Assembly (NCBI GenBank): GCA_051883395.1
Contig: JBJETQ010000003.1
Location: forward strand, 1-8,054
Direction of reading: 5' to 3'
Length of the DNA stretch: 8,054 nucleotides
DNA from: HGM11368 sp051883395
GTDB lineage: Bacteria; Bacillota; Clostridia; Christensenellales; UBA3700
A model generated the notes under the pieces. That model was not told the origin of the DNA and searched no databases. It was given only the letters and a program-made list of their open reading frames with translations. Of the stretch, positions 1-6,053 are shown piece by piece. Numbering within the stretch: position 1 is the first letter of the stretch; every line of letters starts with the position of its first letter. The position numbers were made by a program, and so were the translations under genes.

Positions 1-14
1 CAACTTTGGTTTAT

Positions 15-20
15 TATACT
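15..20 (+). promoter_or_regulatory. Probable -10 element of the tRNA-Leu promoter
   Basis: TATACT lies 14 nt before the mature tRNA 5' end, so transcription would start around position 27 and leave a short 5' leader for RNase P. The matching -35 box would fall just left of the window and cannot be seen, so this is half a promoter only. Confidence 0.4.
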
Positions 21-34
21 ATTGCTAAATAAAT

Positions 35-117
35 GCGGACATGGCGGAATTGGCAGACGCGTACGTTTGAGGGGCGTATGGGAGACCATCCGGGTTCAAG
101 TCCCGGTGCCCGCACCA
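35..117 (+). tRNA. tRNA-Leu (anticodon GAG, codons CUU/CUC)
   Basis: This folds as a class II tRNA. Acceptor strand 35-41 pairs with 107-113. The D arm has the GGCGGAATTGGCAGACGC pattern typical of leucine tRNAs. Anticodon stem is 62-66/74-78 with loop 67-73 and anticodon GAG at 69-71; G72 follows the anticodon, as expected for a TrmD (m1G37) substrate. The long variable arm has stem 79-81/86-88. The T arm is 90-94/102-106 around TTCAAGT. The discriminator is A114 and CCA is encoded at 115-117. One oddity is an A-C mismatch in the acceptor stem (A39 against C109); all other acceptor pairs are Watson-Crick. A terminator starts 2 nt after CCA, so the gene looks like a single-tRNA transcript. 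Confidence 0.97.
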
Positions 118-118
118 T

Positions 119-152
119 AAAAACAGGAGCAATTTACATTGCTCCTGTTTTT
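119..152 (+). terminator. Rho-independent terminator of tRNA-Leu
   Basis: A perfect 15-bp inverted repeat (119-133 with 138-152) encloses the 4-nt loop TTAC. The 5' arm begins with five A and the 3' arm ends in TTTTT, so the hairpin runs straight into a U tract. It sits directly behind the tRNA. The A/T ends make it nearly symmetrical, so it could also work weakly on the other strand. Confidence 0.9.
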
Positions 153-203
153 ATGATATGGACACACACAGAATTGAATCTAACGAGCGTAGCGAGTGTG
201 GTT
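138..203 (+). repeat. Direct repeat, copy A (tRNA trailer)
   Basis: This segment begins with the right arm of the tRNA terminator (ATTGCTCCTGTTTTT) and ends in CGAGCGTAGCGAGTGTGGTT. It returns almost unchanged at 324-387. The two copies differ only by a 2-nt CA indel and one G/A change in the short CA tract near 163-172. The GAGCGTAGCGAG core is mirror-symmetric, not a hairpin. No coding content is credible. Confidence 0.9.
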
Positions 204-275
204 CAGCAAATGCAAGCAACCTACACGCAAAGATTAATTACCCTGCTTTGCATTTGTTTTTTGCCGCAGGCAAAA
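204..275 (+). repeat. Structured non-coding spacer between the repeat copies
   Basis: Two inverted repeats follow each other. CAAATGCAAGCA at 207-218 can pair with TGCTTTGCATTTG at 244-256 (12 bp with one bulged T), enclosing a 25-nt loop. TTTTGCC at 259-265 then pairs with GGCAAAA at 269-275 around GCA. The transcript would form two adjacent hairpins, but no long U run follows. It could be a mobile-type small repeat, a non-coding RNA, or relic sequence; the sequence alone does not decide. Confidence 0.5.
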
Positions 276-278
276 GCC

Positions 279-289
279 CCCGGTGCCCG
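279..289 (+). other. Second copy of tRNA-Leu 3' end (relic)
   Basis: CCCGGTGCCCG is identical to 102-112 in the tRNA T arm and acceptor stem. The match extends weakly to the left (CAAG-T in the tRNA, AAAG-CC here) and stops before CCA. It lies 34 nt upstream of repeat copy B, while the true tRNA segment lies 25 nt upstream of copy A, so the order is the same in both places. No D arm or anticodon arm is recognisable to its left, so this is not a functional tRNA. Confidence 0.6.
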
Positions 290-323
290 ATATCCTTTTT
301 ATATTTCTATATCCATGCAAATA

Positions 324-387
324 ATTGCTCCTGTTTTTATGATATGGACACACAAAATTGAATCTAACGAGCGTAGCGAGTGTGGTT
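324..387 (+). repeat. Direct repeat, copy B
   Basis: This is the 64-nt partner of 138-203. It contains the right arm of the terminator but not the left arm, so no hairpin forms here. It ends 1 nt before the stop codon of the minus-strand small gene at 389, so the repeat abuts that gene's 3' end. Confidence 0.9.
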
Positions 388-388
388 A

Positions 389-598
389 TTATTTATCTAT
401 TTTTTCAAAACAAATATTCTTGTTTTTCATAGAAATTTTGCTCACCCAATAACCGTACTCGACCAGCTCTTTTTTGTACGTCAAAAAGGAATGGTCTATT
501 GCCATTCCTATAATGTCTTCTATTTCGTCAAAACTCAATAAAAGTTTGTCGCTGTCGCTATCGATAATATAATTCCAAAGTTTTTGATATTTACTCAT
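389..598 (-). CDS. Small conserved-type protein of unknown function (69 aa)
   Basis: The product is short, soluble and has no signal peptide or membrane segment. It starts MSKYQKLWNYI, followed by SFDEIEDIIG (about 22-31), DHSFLTYKKELVEYGYW (about 35-51) and a final ISMKNKNICFEKI strand-like segment. From memory, this layout (S-K-Y, an EIE..IG helix, then an aromatic-rich helix and a V/I-S-K-rich strand) is common in small Firmicute hypotheticals and recalls a shortened form of the DUF7662 family; that link is a memory-based inference. The role is unknown. The gene follows the YugP-type peptidase by 34 nt on the same strand, so the two are probably co-transcribed. No clear Shine-Dalgarno precedes the ATG, which fits translation after the upstream gene. 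Repeat copy B abuts its stop codon. Confidence 0.75.
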   Translation of the reverse strand: MSKYQKLWNYIIDSDSDKLLLSFDEIEDIIGMAIDHSFLTYKKELVEYGYWVSKISMKNKNICFEKIDK

Positions 599-632
599 AG
601 ATTCAAACCAAATTTTTGTAACTTACAGATAT

Positions 633-1370
633 TTATCGACGATTGTTTCTTCTGCCAAACAAAGTCAGCACGTATACAAAAAAACGCAGAAAATAGACAA
701 GCGATACCATAAGCGACGCAAGATACGTCAAAGCCGCCGCTGACAAAACCTTGCTTGCGCCCGGCAACTCGTCTTCGGTCAGAATACCTTCTTCCAGCAA
801 CATTTTCTTGGCTCTCCTGCTTGCGTTGAGTTCTACCGGCAAAGTTATGAGAGCAAACAGGAACGAACCGCCGTACAGTATTACTCCTACCATAGCGATA
901 TAGAATCCTACGCTGACATCTGTCGCTTGCACGAACAAATCGATAATAAAGCCAATGAGAACAAGCGGCAAAGCCAAACCCGACCCGATATTTACGACGG
1001 GTACCAGCGCTGTTCTTATCTTATAGAACAAGTATCCGTCTTTTTTCTGCATGACGTGTCCCATCTCGTGTGCCGCAACGGCAACGGCGGCAACCGAATT
1101 ACTGCCGTAAGTGCTTTCCGACAGATTGATGACTTTTGCCGTAGGATTGTAGTTGTCGGATAGCTTACCGCTGATTCTACCCACAGAAATATCCCACACG
1201 TCGTTGGCTTTCAGCAAACGCACGACGGTATCATATCCCGTCATACCGGACAATGTCGTTACGTCGTCGTATTTGGCAAAAGTTTTATTCACTTTACTAC
1301 TTGCCACAGCAGAAAAAATCAAGCATAACAGCATTGCACCCACAAACCAAAAATAGTCTGTCAAATACAT
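633..1370 (-). CDS. YugP-family membrane zinc metallopeptidase
   Basis: The 245-residue protein belongs to the neutral zinc metallopeptidase family typified by Bacillus subtilis YugP (Zn_peptidase_2). The zinc site HEMGH is at 101-105, inside AAVAVAAHEMGHVMQ; the two histidines bind zinc and the glutamate is the catalytic base. LPVELNASRRAK at 177-188 is the second family signature, and its glutamate (E180) is the likely third zinc ligand. There is one membrane segment at the N-terminus (about 4-24), hydrophobic stretches at about 125-148 and 155-178, and another at about 213-238; the zinc motif lies between the first and second. Length is close to the family norm of about 225. Its substrate is unknown; membrane-protein quality control is a guess from the fold. 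The ATG is well supported by AAGGAG at 1377-1382, six bases upstream. The small gene at 389-598 follows after 34 nt. Confidence 0.9.
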   Translation of the reverse strand: MYLTDYFWFVGAMLLCLIFSAVASSKVNKTFAKYDDVTTLSGMTGYDTVVRLLKANDVWDISVGRISGKLSDNYNPTAKVINLSESTYGSNSVAAVAVAAHEMGHVMQKKDGYLFYKIRTALVPVVNIGSGLALPLVLIGFIIDLFVQATDVSVGFYIAMVGVILYGGSFLFALITLPVELNASRRAKKMLLEEGILTEDELPGASKVLSAAALTYLASLMVSLVYFLRFFVYVLTLFGRRNNRR

Positions 1371-1406
1371 ATCTATCTCCTTGTTATACCAAGCTCTCGT
1401 CGTATC

Positions 1407-1420
1407 AGCCGACGTCGGCT
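1407..1420. promoter_or_regulatory. 14-bp perfect palindrome upstream of the zinc peptidase gene
   Basis: AGCCGACGTCGGCT is a perfect palindrome, strikingly GC-rich in an AT-rich spacer. It lies 37 nt before the peptidase start codon and just downstream of the candidate -10 box, where a dimeric repressor could block transcription. It could also form a small 5-bp hairpin in the leader. It does not match the Bacillus LexA box. No regulator is identified. Confidence 0.4.
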
Positions 1421-1436
1421 CAATGTGCGATATTTG

Positions 1437-1466
1437 ATATTAATTATATTATACAACGCTTGTCAA
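1437..1466 (-). promoter_or_regulatory. Candidate promoter of the zinc peptidase–small gene unit
   Basis: On the minus strand, TTGACA (1461-1466, full consensus) is followed 18 nt later by TAATAT (1437-1442, four of six). Two TATAAT words also occur at 1443-1448 and 1448-1453, but their spacing to this -35 box is too short and no other good -35 box fits them. The -10 choice is therefore uncertain, although a promoter in this spacer is likely. Confidence 0.45.
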
Positions 1467-1541
1467 TACTTCAAATTCAACGATATATGTCTGACACGAC
1501 GTACGTATTGACTGGGCAAAACTTATCGTTCTTATCGCACG

Positions 1542-2675
1542 TTATTTACTATTATTATTGCTTTTTCTGTCTTTTTTAGTTCTCAATCTTACGCTGCTGC
1601 CCAAAGAATCGCTGACGTCGCTGATTGCCACAAAGGCTTTTGGATCTATGAGCGACACGATGGCTTTGAGTTTGCCCACTTCAAATCTGTTGACCACGCA
1701 ATAAATAACTTTTTTGTCTGTCTTAGAATAGTGTCCCCAAGCGTTCATCACGGTTATTCCCCTTCTGAACTCGTCAGACAATGCGTCGGCAAGCTGCTGA
1801 CACTTGTCGGTAATAATTATTGCCGATTTTGCTCTGTCCAAGCCGTCGACAACAAAGTCTACGGCTTTTAGACCTACCGCATACGAAACTATGGAATAGA
1901 GCGACAAAACCCAGTTTTGCATCACAGCTCCCGCAATCAGATACACGATGGCATTGTAAATCATAACGAAACTACCCACGGTAAGTCCGAGTTTTTTGGC
2001 AAAAACCACCGCCGCAACTTCTATACCGTCTATTGCTCCGCCGCACCTGATAGTCAGTCCGCTACCTATACCGGAAACGATACCGCCAAACAATGCACAC
2101 AAAATCATCTCTTTGCCTACCAAAGGCGAGCCTGCCGAAAAATCAATGTCAAATACGTATTGATACAAGAAAGAAACAAGCGAATAAATAGCTATCGTAT
2201 ACAGCGAATATACGACAAACTTCGTTCCCATTTTTTTATAACCGAATATAAAAAACGGCAAGTTAAGTACAATCAAAAATATACTGAGCGGTATGTCCGT
2301 CAATTGCGAAAGCAAAAACGAAGTACCGGATATTCCGCCGTCGTACAAACTGACGGGAGTAAGCAACAAAGTTACGCCCGTTGCGTTGATTATACCTGCT
2401 ATGGTTAGCAGAACAAAGTTGTAAGGAGAAAACTTAGAAAGAGCCTTGCCAAAATTGATTTTCGACTTTTCGCTCTTAGCTTTGGCGCTGACGTAATGCT
2501 TACGCTCCACAGGCTGTTTTGCAGTCATGGTTTTATTTTCGCTTGTCGCTTTGCTCTCAGCCACGTCCACGCAAACTTCTTCGACTATTTGCCCTGCTTT
2601 TTCTCCTTCCGTATCTACACTTACTTCTTCAGATATTTGCCTGTCTTTTTCCTGTTCCATATTGCACCTTCCCAT
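1542..2675 (-). CDS. YitT family membrane protein with an acidic N-terminal extension
   Basis: Residues about 84-275 form the five-to-six-helix membrane part of the YitT family (DUF161), with the family-type stretches LLLTPVSLYDGGISGTSFLLSQ in the first half and GLTIRCGGAIDGIEVAA (about 206-222) in the second. Residues about 283-366 form the cytoplasmic C-terminal DUF2179 domain (AIIITDKCQQLADAL, RGITVMNAWGHYSKTDKKVIYCVVNRFEV). The family's substrate is not established. The protein is 377 residues against roughly 280-290 for plain members; the excess is a charged tail of about 75 residues that contains a 15-residue motif twice (13-27 and 29-43). Translation may start at this ATG (AGGA five bases upstream) or at the in-frame ATG at 2658-2660, which has AAGGTG four bases upstream; the difference is five residues. 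The zinc peptidase gene follows on the same strand after 262 nt from its start, with its own likely promoter. Confidence 0.9.
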   Translation of the reverse strand: MGRCNMEQEKDRQISEEVSVDTEGEKAGQIVEEVCVDVAESKATSENKTMTAKQPVERKHYVSAKAKSEKSKINFGKALSKFSPYNFVLLTIAGIINATGVTLLLTPVSLYDGGISGTSFLLSQLTDIPLSIFLIVLNLPFFIFGYKKMGTKFVVYSLYTIAIYSLVSFLYQYVFDIDFSAGSPLVGKEMILCALFGGIVSGIGSGLTIRCGGAIDGIEVAAVVFAKKLGLTVGSFVMIYNAIVYLIAGAVMQNWVLSLYSIVSYAVGLKAVDFVVDGLDRAKSAIIITDKCQQLADALSDEFRRGITVMNAWGHYSKTDKKVIYCVVNRFEVGKLKAIVSLIDPKAFVAISDVSDSLGSSVRLRTKKDRKSNNNSK

Positions 2676-2708
2676 CGCATTCCTATCGTAATTGTATTAT
2701 TTTTTCTC

Positions 2709-2744
2709 TTTCGAATGTATCGAAAATTTTTATTTAATTGTCAA
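2709..2744 (-). promoter_or_regulatory. Candidate yitT promoter with overlapping inverted repeat
   Basis: TTGACA at 2739-2744 is a full-consensus -35 box on the minus strand. The best -10 words are TACATT at 2714-2719 (19-nt spacing) or GATACA at 2716-2721 (17-nt spacing), neither strong. A perfect inverted repeat, TTTCGA and TCGAAA separated by five bases, spans 2709-2725 and covers this -10 region, which is the position of a repressor site. The leader would be about 35 nt to the start codon. Confidence 0.35.
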
Positions 2745-2797
2745 AAATCATATTTTTATTACAAATTTGAATAAAATATTCTAAATAGTTATTAATA

Positions 2798-2830
2798 TTT
2801 TACTTTTTAAAATAACTTTCAAAAGTAAAA
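2798..2830 (-). terminator. Weak AT-only inverted repeat downstream of coaE
   Basis: TTTTACTTTT (2798-2807) and AAAAGTAAAA (2821-2830) form a 10-bp perfect inverted repeat with a 13-nt loop, about 45 nt after the coaE stop. The stem has only one G-C pair, so it would be unstable as RNA. It is the only candidate terminator for the polA–coaE unit in the 200-nt spacer, which otherwise holds the yitT promoter. Confidence 0.25.
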
Positions 2831-2875
2831 GCGGCTTGTATTAACTGACTCAGACACAATTAAGTTTCTATGCAA

Positions 2876-3439
2876 TCAACCAACGATTTCTTCCAAAACT
2901 TTATCGGTCTGAGATTGCAACTTTTCAATATCACCGTCATTGACAATGACGTAATCGCTGACGCTTGCAATCGTATTTTCCTGTGGCTGACAATCTATTA
3001 TCGATTGGGTCTTTTCTCTCGTGTATCCGCTTCTCGGAATGACTCTGTTTATTCTCGTTTCCACGTCGCAAGAAACGCCTATTATTTTATCAAAAAAACC
3101 TTCGAGTACGCTTCCTACGTAAACCGACGCTTCAACAAAAACAATATCATTGTCGCAGGCATAACTTTGCAATTGCTCTTTGACGGCGCTATGTACGATT
3201 GAATTGACTATCTGACGTTTATTGTCGTCGCCAAAGATAACCTTAGCAAGCAAGTTTGAGTCTTCCACCACTCCCGTTTCGACGTTGAGCGCCGACGCAA
3301 GCGCCGATTTAATCTCTTGTTTTCTCATCACTTGCTTGGCAATTTTGTCGCAATCGTACACTTTGTAGTTTTTGCTTGCTATATAATTTGCCACGGTAGA
3401 TTTGCCGCTGCCGATATTGCCTATTATAGCGATTTTCAT
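2876..3439 (-). CDS. coaE: Dephospho-CoA kinase, short and diverged
   Basis: CoaE phosphorylates the ribose 3'-OH of dephospho-CoA with ATP, the last step of coenzyme A synthesis, in the cytoplasm. The 187-residue product has a P-loop GNIGSGKST at 7-15, the D-C-D-K-I substrate-site motif at 29-33, a lid-type stretch with R129, R132 and R136, and a C-terminal SDYVIVNDGD (161-170) that matches the family's aD-vI-N-g signature. The usual central P-L-L-F-E motif is replaced by EASVYVGS (103-110), and the common H-P pair is H-S (83-84). It is a little shorter than the usual ~200 residues. I place the start at ATG 3437-3439 because GGAGG (3447-3451, inside polA) is seven bases upstream; an adjacent GTG at 3440-3442 is possible but only four bases from it. 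The ATG shares one base with the polA stop, so the genes are translationally coupled. The polA–coaE order is common in Firmicutes. Confidence 0.88.
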   Translation of the reverse strand: MKIAIIGNIGSGKSTVANYIASKNYKVYDCDKIAKQVMRKQEIKSALASALNVETGVVEDSNLLAKVIFGDDNKRQIVNSIVHSAVKEQLQSYACDNDIVFVEASVYVGSVLEGFFDKIIGVSCDVETRINRVIPRSGYTREKTQSIIDCQPQENTIASVSDYVIVNDGDIEKLQSQTDKVLEEIVG

Positions 3440-5982
3440 CACTTAGCCTCCAACCAGTTGTCGCCAACGCCCACTTCGGCTTCGAGTTTTACTTTGAGAT
3501 TGCACACGCTCTCCATACATTCTTTCATTATTTTCTTTACTCTCTCCACTTCGTCTGACGGAGTATCGACGATAAGTTCGTCGTGAACCTGCATGATGAG
3601 TTTTGCCTTCAAATTTTCCTTTTTGAGAGCGTCGTAAACTTTGAGCATGGCAATCTTGATTATATCGCTTGCGCTACCCTGCAAAGGCATATTCATTGCA
3701 ATTCGCTCGCCAAAACTTCTGATATTGTAGTTGCTCGACGAAATCTCAGGAATATCCCTTCTACGTCCGTACATAGTGCAGATATAACCGTCTCTGCTTG
3801 CGATAGCCACGCAGTCTTCGGTGTATTTTTTTACCTTAGGATATTTTTCAAAATATGTGTTGATAAAGTCTCTCGCCTTCCACACAGGTATTGACAAATC
3901 GTTGGACAGCCCATAGTCGCTTATACCGTAGATTATACCAAAATTGACTGCCTTTGCTTGTCTTCTCATATCAGAATCGACCTTATCCAGCGGCACTCCC
4001 ATCACCTGAGCCGCTGTCGTTGCGTGAATATCTACTCCGCTGTTGAAAGCGTCAATCATAGTCTGGTCGCCGCTGAGATGAGCCATAAGTCGCAGTTCGA
4101 TTTGAGAATAATCGGCGCATACCAGTTTATTGTTTTCGCCTGCGATATACATCTTTCTTATCTGTTTGCCTTCCGGTCTTCTGACAGGAATGTTTTGCAG
4201 GTTAGGTTCGGTAGACGACAGTCTGCCGGTAGCGGTAACGGTCTGTTTGAACACCGTATGCACGTATCCCCTTCCGTCAATCAACGGCAAAAGCCCGTCG
4301 AGATAGGTAGATTTGAGCTTGGTCAGCTCTCTGTATCGCAATACAAGCGGAATAATCGGGTGGCTGTTTTTCAGTCCTTCCAGCACTTCGCTGTTGGTGG
4401 AATATCCCGTCTTGGTCTTTTTGCCGCCTTTTAGTTTCAAATCTTCAAAAAGCACGCTTGCCAGCTGTTTGGTGGAGTTGATATTAAACGGCTTGCCTGC
4501 CAGTTCAATAATTTCTTCGCTCAAATCGTCTATTTCTTCACCGAATTTGACGTTGAGCAAATCAAGAACGCTCCTGTCAACCCTAAAACCGTGTTCTTCC
4601 ATGTCGAACAACACTCTCACAAGCGGCAATTCTACTTCTTCATACAGCTTTACAAGTCCCTTTTCTTTCAATTCGTCGTCAAGAATATTGTCAAGCGCAA
4701 AGATATCGGCACATTCGACGTTTTTGTCGGCTAAATAAGCATTGCGCAATTCGTCAAAATCTTTATAGTTTTTGATAGCGTTGCAAAGATAAGCTTTGAG
4801 CAACACGTCGTCATAGTTGCTGAGCGCAATATCCTTGTCGGCAAGAGTGTGCATCATACTTTTTGCGTCAAACACCTTTTTGCTGATTTGTTCGCTTTCC
4901 AGCATAGGTTTTATCGTCTGCAAAAATTCGTCAAAATCCACGCCTTCTCCCAGCAGATTGTCGCATACCTGAATGACGTAAGCCTTTTCCTGATTGCAAG
5001 CCAGCGAAACCTGTTGTCCAAGATACAGCGACATAACCTTGTTTTTCTTTATCTCGTCAACTATCTCGCCCAACTGTTGTGCGTCGCTCACGTTTATCGT
5101 ATGTGTGTCGATAGCAGCTTTCTTCTCCTGCACTATCTCGTCGCCGTCTAACTTTGGCAACAGCTTAAAAAATTCAAGATTTCTAAAAATCTCTCTCGCT
5201 TCTTCCTTACAAGGTCTCACCTTTGCGTCGTCAAGTTCAAAAGCGACAGGCGTATCGGTATTGATGGTGGCAAGCCGATAGGACAGATAAGCCATATCCT
5301 TGCCGTTTATCAGTTTTTCCTGCAATTTACCTTTAATCTCGCCAATATTGTTATACACTCCGTCAAGAGTATCATATCTGGCAAGCAAATCTTTGGCGGT
5401 TTTTTCGCCTACACCTGCCACACCCGGAATATTATCTGAGCTGTCGCCCATGAGTGATTTCAAATCTATTATCTGCGACGGTCTCAATCCTTCTTCCGCC
5501 AATGCTTTTTCGTCATAATAAGCAATCTCGCTTATGCCTTTTTTTGTCAGCAACACGGTAGTCGTGTCGTCAATCAATTGCAAGCTGTCCCTGTCGCCCG
5601 TTACTATAAAAGTAGGCACGTCGAATCTTTTTGCAAAAGTACCGATAATATCGTCTGCTTCATAGCCGTCCAGAGCAACCACTGGTATATTCATAGCTGC
5701 CAGCAGGTCTTTCATGGGCTGAATCTGTCTGGCAAGGTCGTCGGGCATGCCTTTGCGATTGGCTTTATAATCTTCGTACATCGCCTTGCGGAAGGTGGGT
5801 GCTTTTTGGTCGAAAACGGCAATTATATGCGTAGGATTATACTGTTCTTTTATCTTAAAAAGCATATTGAGATAACCGAAAATTCCGCCCGTAGGTTGCC
5901 CTGCTTTATTGCTAAGATAAGGCAACGCATAATAGGCACGGTTGATAAGGCTGTTGGAGTCCAATAAAATCAATCTGGTCAT
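3439..5982 (-). CDS. polA: DNA polymerase I (5'-nuclease, inactive 3'-exonuclease-like domain, polymerase)
   Basis: PolA fills gaps, removes RNA primers and serves excision repair. The 847-residue protein reads in order: a 5'-nuclease domain (about 1-290) with DSNSL at 8-12, GYEADD at 106-111, TGDRDSLQL at 128-136 and the MGDSSDNIPG helix-hairpin-helix region at 178-187; a 3'-5' exonuclease-like domain (about 290-460); and the polymerase domain with TATGRLSSTEPNLQNIP (583-599), motif A DYSQIELR (624-631), motif B R673/K677/F681/Y685 in RRQAKAVNFGIIYG, and motif C VHDE at 799-802. F681 is the residue type that disfavours dideoxynucleotides. The exonuclease domain lacks the D-x-E metal motif (the matching stretch reads KVMSLYLGQQ, near 315-324), so proofreading is probably absent, as in many Gram-positive PolA. 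The reading frame opens 24 codons further upstream, but that extension would begin before the promoter; MTRLILLDSNSL is the standard N-terminus, with a weak AAAGAGAG upstream. Confidence 0.96.
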   Translation of the reverse strand: MTRLILLDSNSLINRAYYALPYLSNKAGQPTGGIFGYLNMLFKIKEQYNPTHIIAVFDQKAPTFRKAMYEDYKANRKGMPDDLARQIQPMKDLLAAMNIPVVALDGYEADDIIGTFAKRFDVPTFIVTGDRDSLQLIDDTTTVLLTKKGISEIAYYDEKALAEEGLRPSQIIDLKSLMGDSSDNIPGVAGVGEKTAKDLLARYDTLDGVYNNIGEIKGKLQEKLINGKDMAYLSYRLATINTDTPVAFELDDAKVRPCKEEAREIFRNLEFFKLLPKLDGDEIVQEKKAAIDTHTINVSDAQQLGEIVDEIKKNKVMSLYLGQQVSLACNQEKAYVIQVCDNLLGEGVDFDEFLQTIKPMLESEQISKKVFDAKSMMHTLADKDIALSNYDDVLLKAYLCNAIKNYKDFDELRNAYLADKNVECADIFALDNILDDELKEKGLVKLYEEVELPLVRVLFDMEEHGFRVDRSVLDLLNVKFGEEIDDLSEEIIELAGKPFNINSTKQLASVLFEDLKLKGGKKTKTGYSTNSEVLEGLKNSHPIIPLVLRYRELTKLKSTYLDGLLPLIDGRGYVHTVFKQTVTATGRLSSTEPNLQNIPVRRPEGKQIRKMYIAGENNKLVCADYSQIELRLMAHLSGDQTMIDAFNSGVDIHATTAAQVMGVPLDKVDSDMRRQAKAVNFGIIYGISDYGLSNDLSIPVWKARDFINTYFEKYPKVKKYTEDCVAIASRDGYICTMYGRRRDIPEISSSNYNIRSFGERIAMNMPLQGSASDIIKIAMLKVYDALKKENLKAKLIMQVHDELIVDTPSDEVERVKKIMKECMESVCNLKVKLEAEVGVGDNWLEAK

Positions 5983-6024
5983 AAATTCTCTCTTTGCGGC
6001 TGCAAATCGCCGATTGTTACATTT

Positions 6025-6053
6025 ATTATATATTATTATCGACAATATGTCCA
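6025..6053 (-). promoter_or_regulatory. polA promoter
   Basis: On the minus strand TGGACA (6048-6053, five of six) and TATAAT (6025-6030, full consensus) are separated by 17 nt. Transcription would start near 6018, giving a leader of about 36 nt to the ATG at 5982. This position rules out a start codon at 6054 and supports the shorter PolA. Confidence 0.7.

Noticed and set aside
138..387. Possible CRISPR array
   Set aside because: Only two copies of 64-66 nt with one 120-nt spacer, and no cas genes; this does not fit array geometry.
33..452. Plus-strand open frames of 139 and 67 codons over the tRNA and repeats
   Set aside because: They read through the tRNA, its terminator and both repeat copies; the peptides are repeat translations (RIESNERSECG twice) with no family signature or ribosome site.
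1461..1512. Inverted repeat GTCAATA/TATTGAC around the peptidase promoter
   Set aside because: Only seven bases with a long gap, one arm being part of the -35 box; easily chance.
3440..3442. GTG start for CoaE
   Set aside because: It is only four bases from the GGAGG site; the ATG next to it has ideal spacing and matches the family N-terminus (MKIAIIG).
3958..4434. 158-codon plus-strand frame opposite polA
   Set aside because: It is antisense to the conserved polymerase domain, lacks family features and shows typical shadow composition, as do the other frames opposite polA, yitT and the peptidase.
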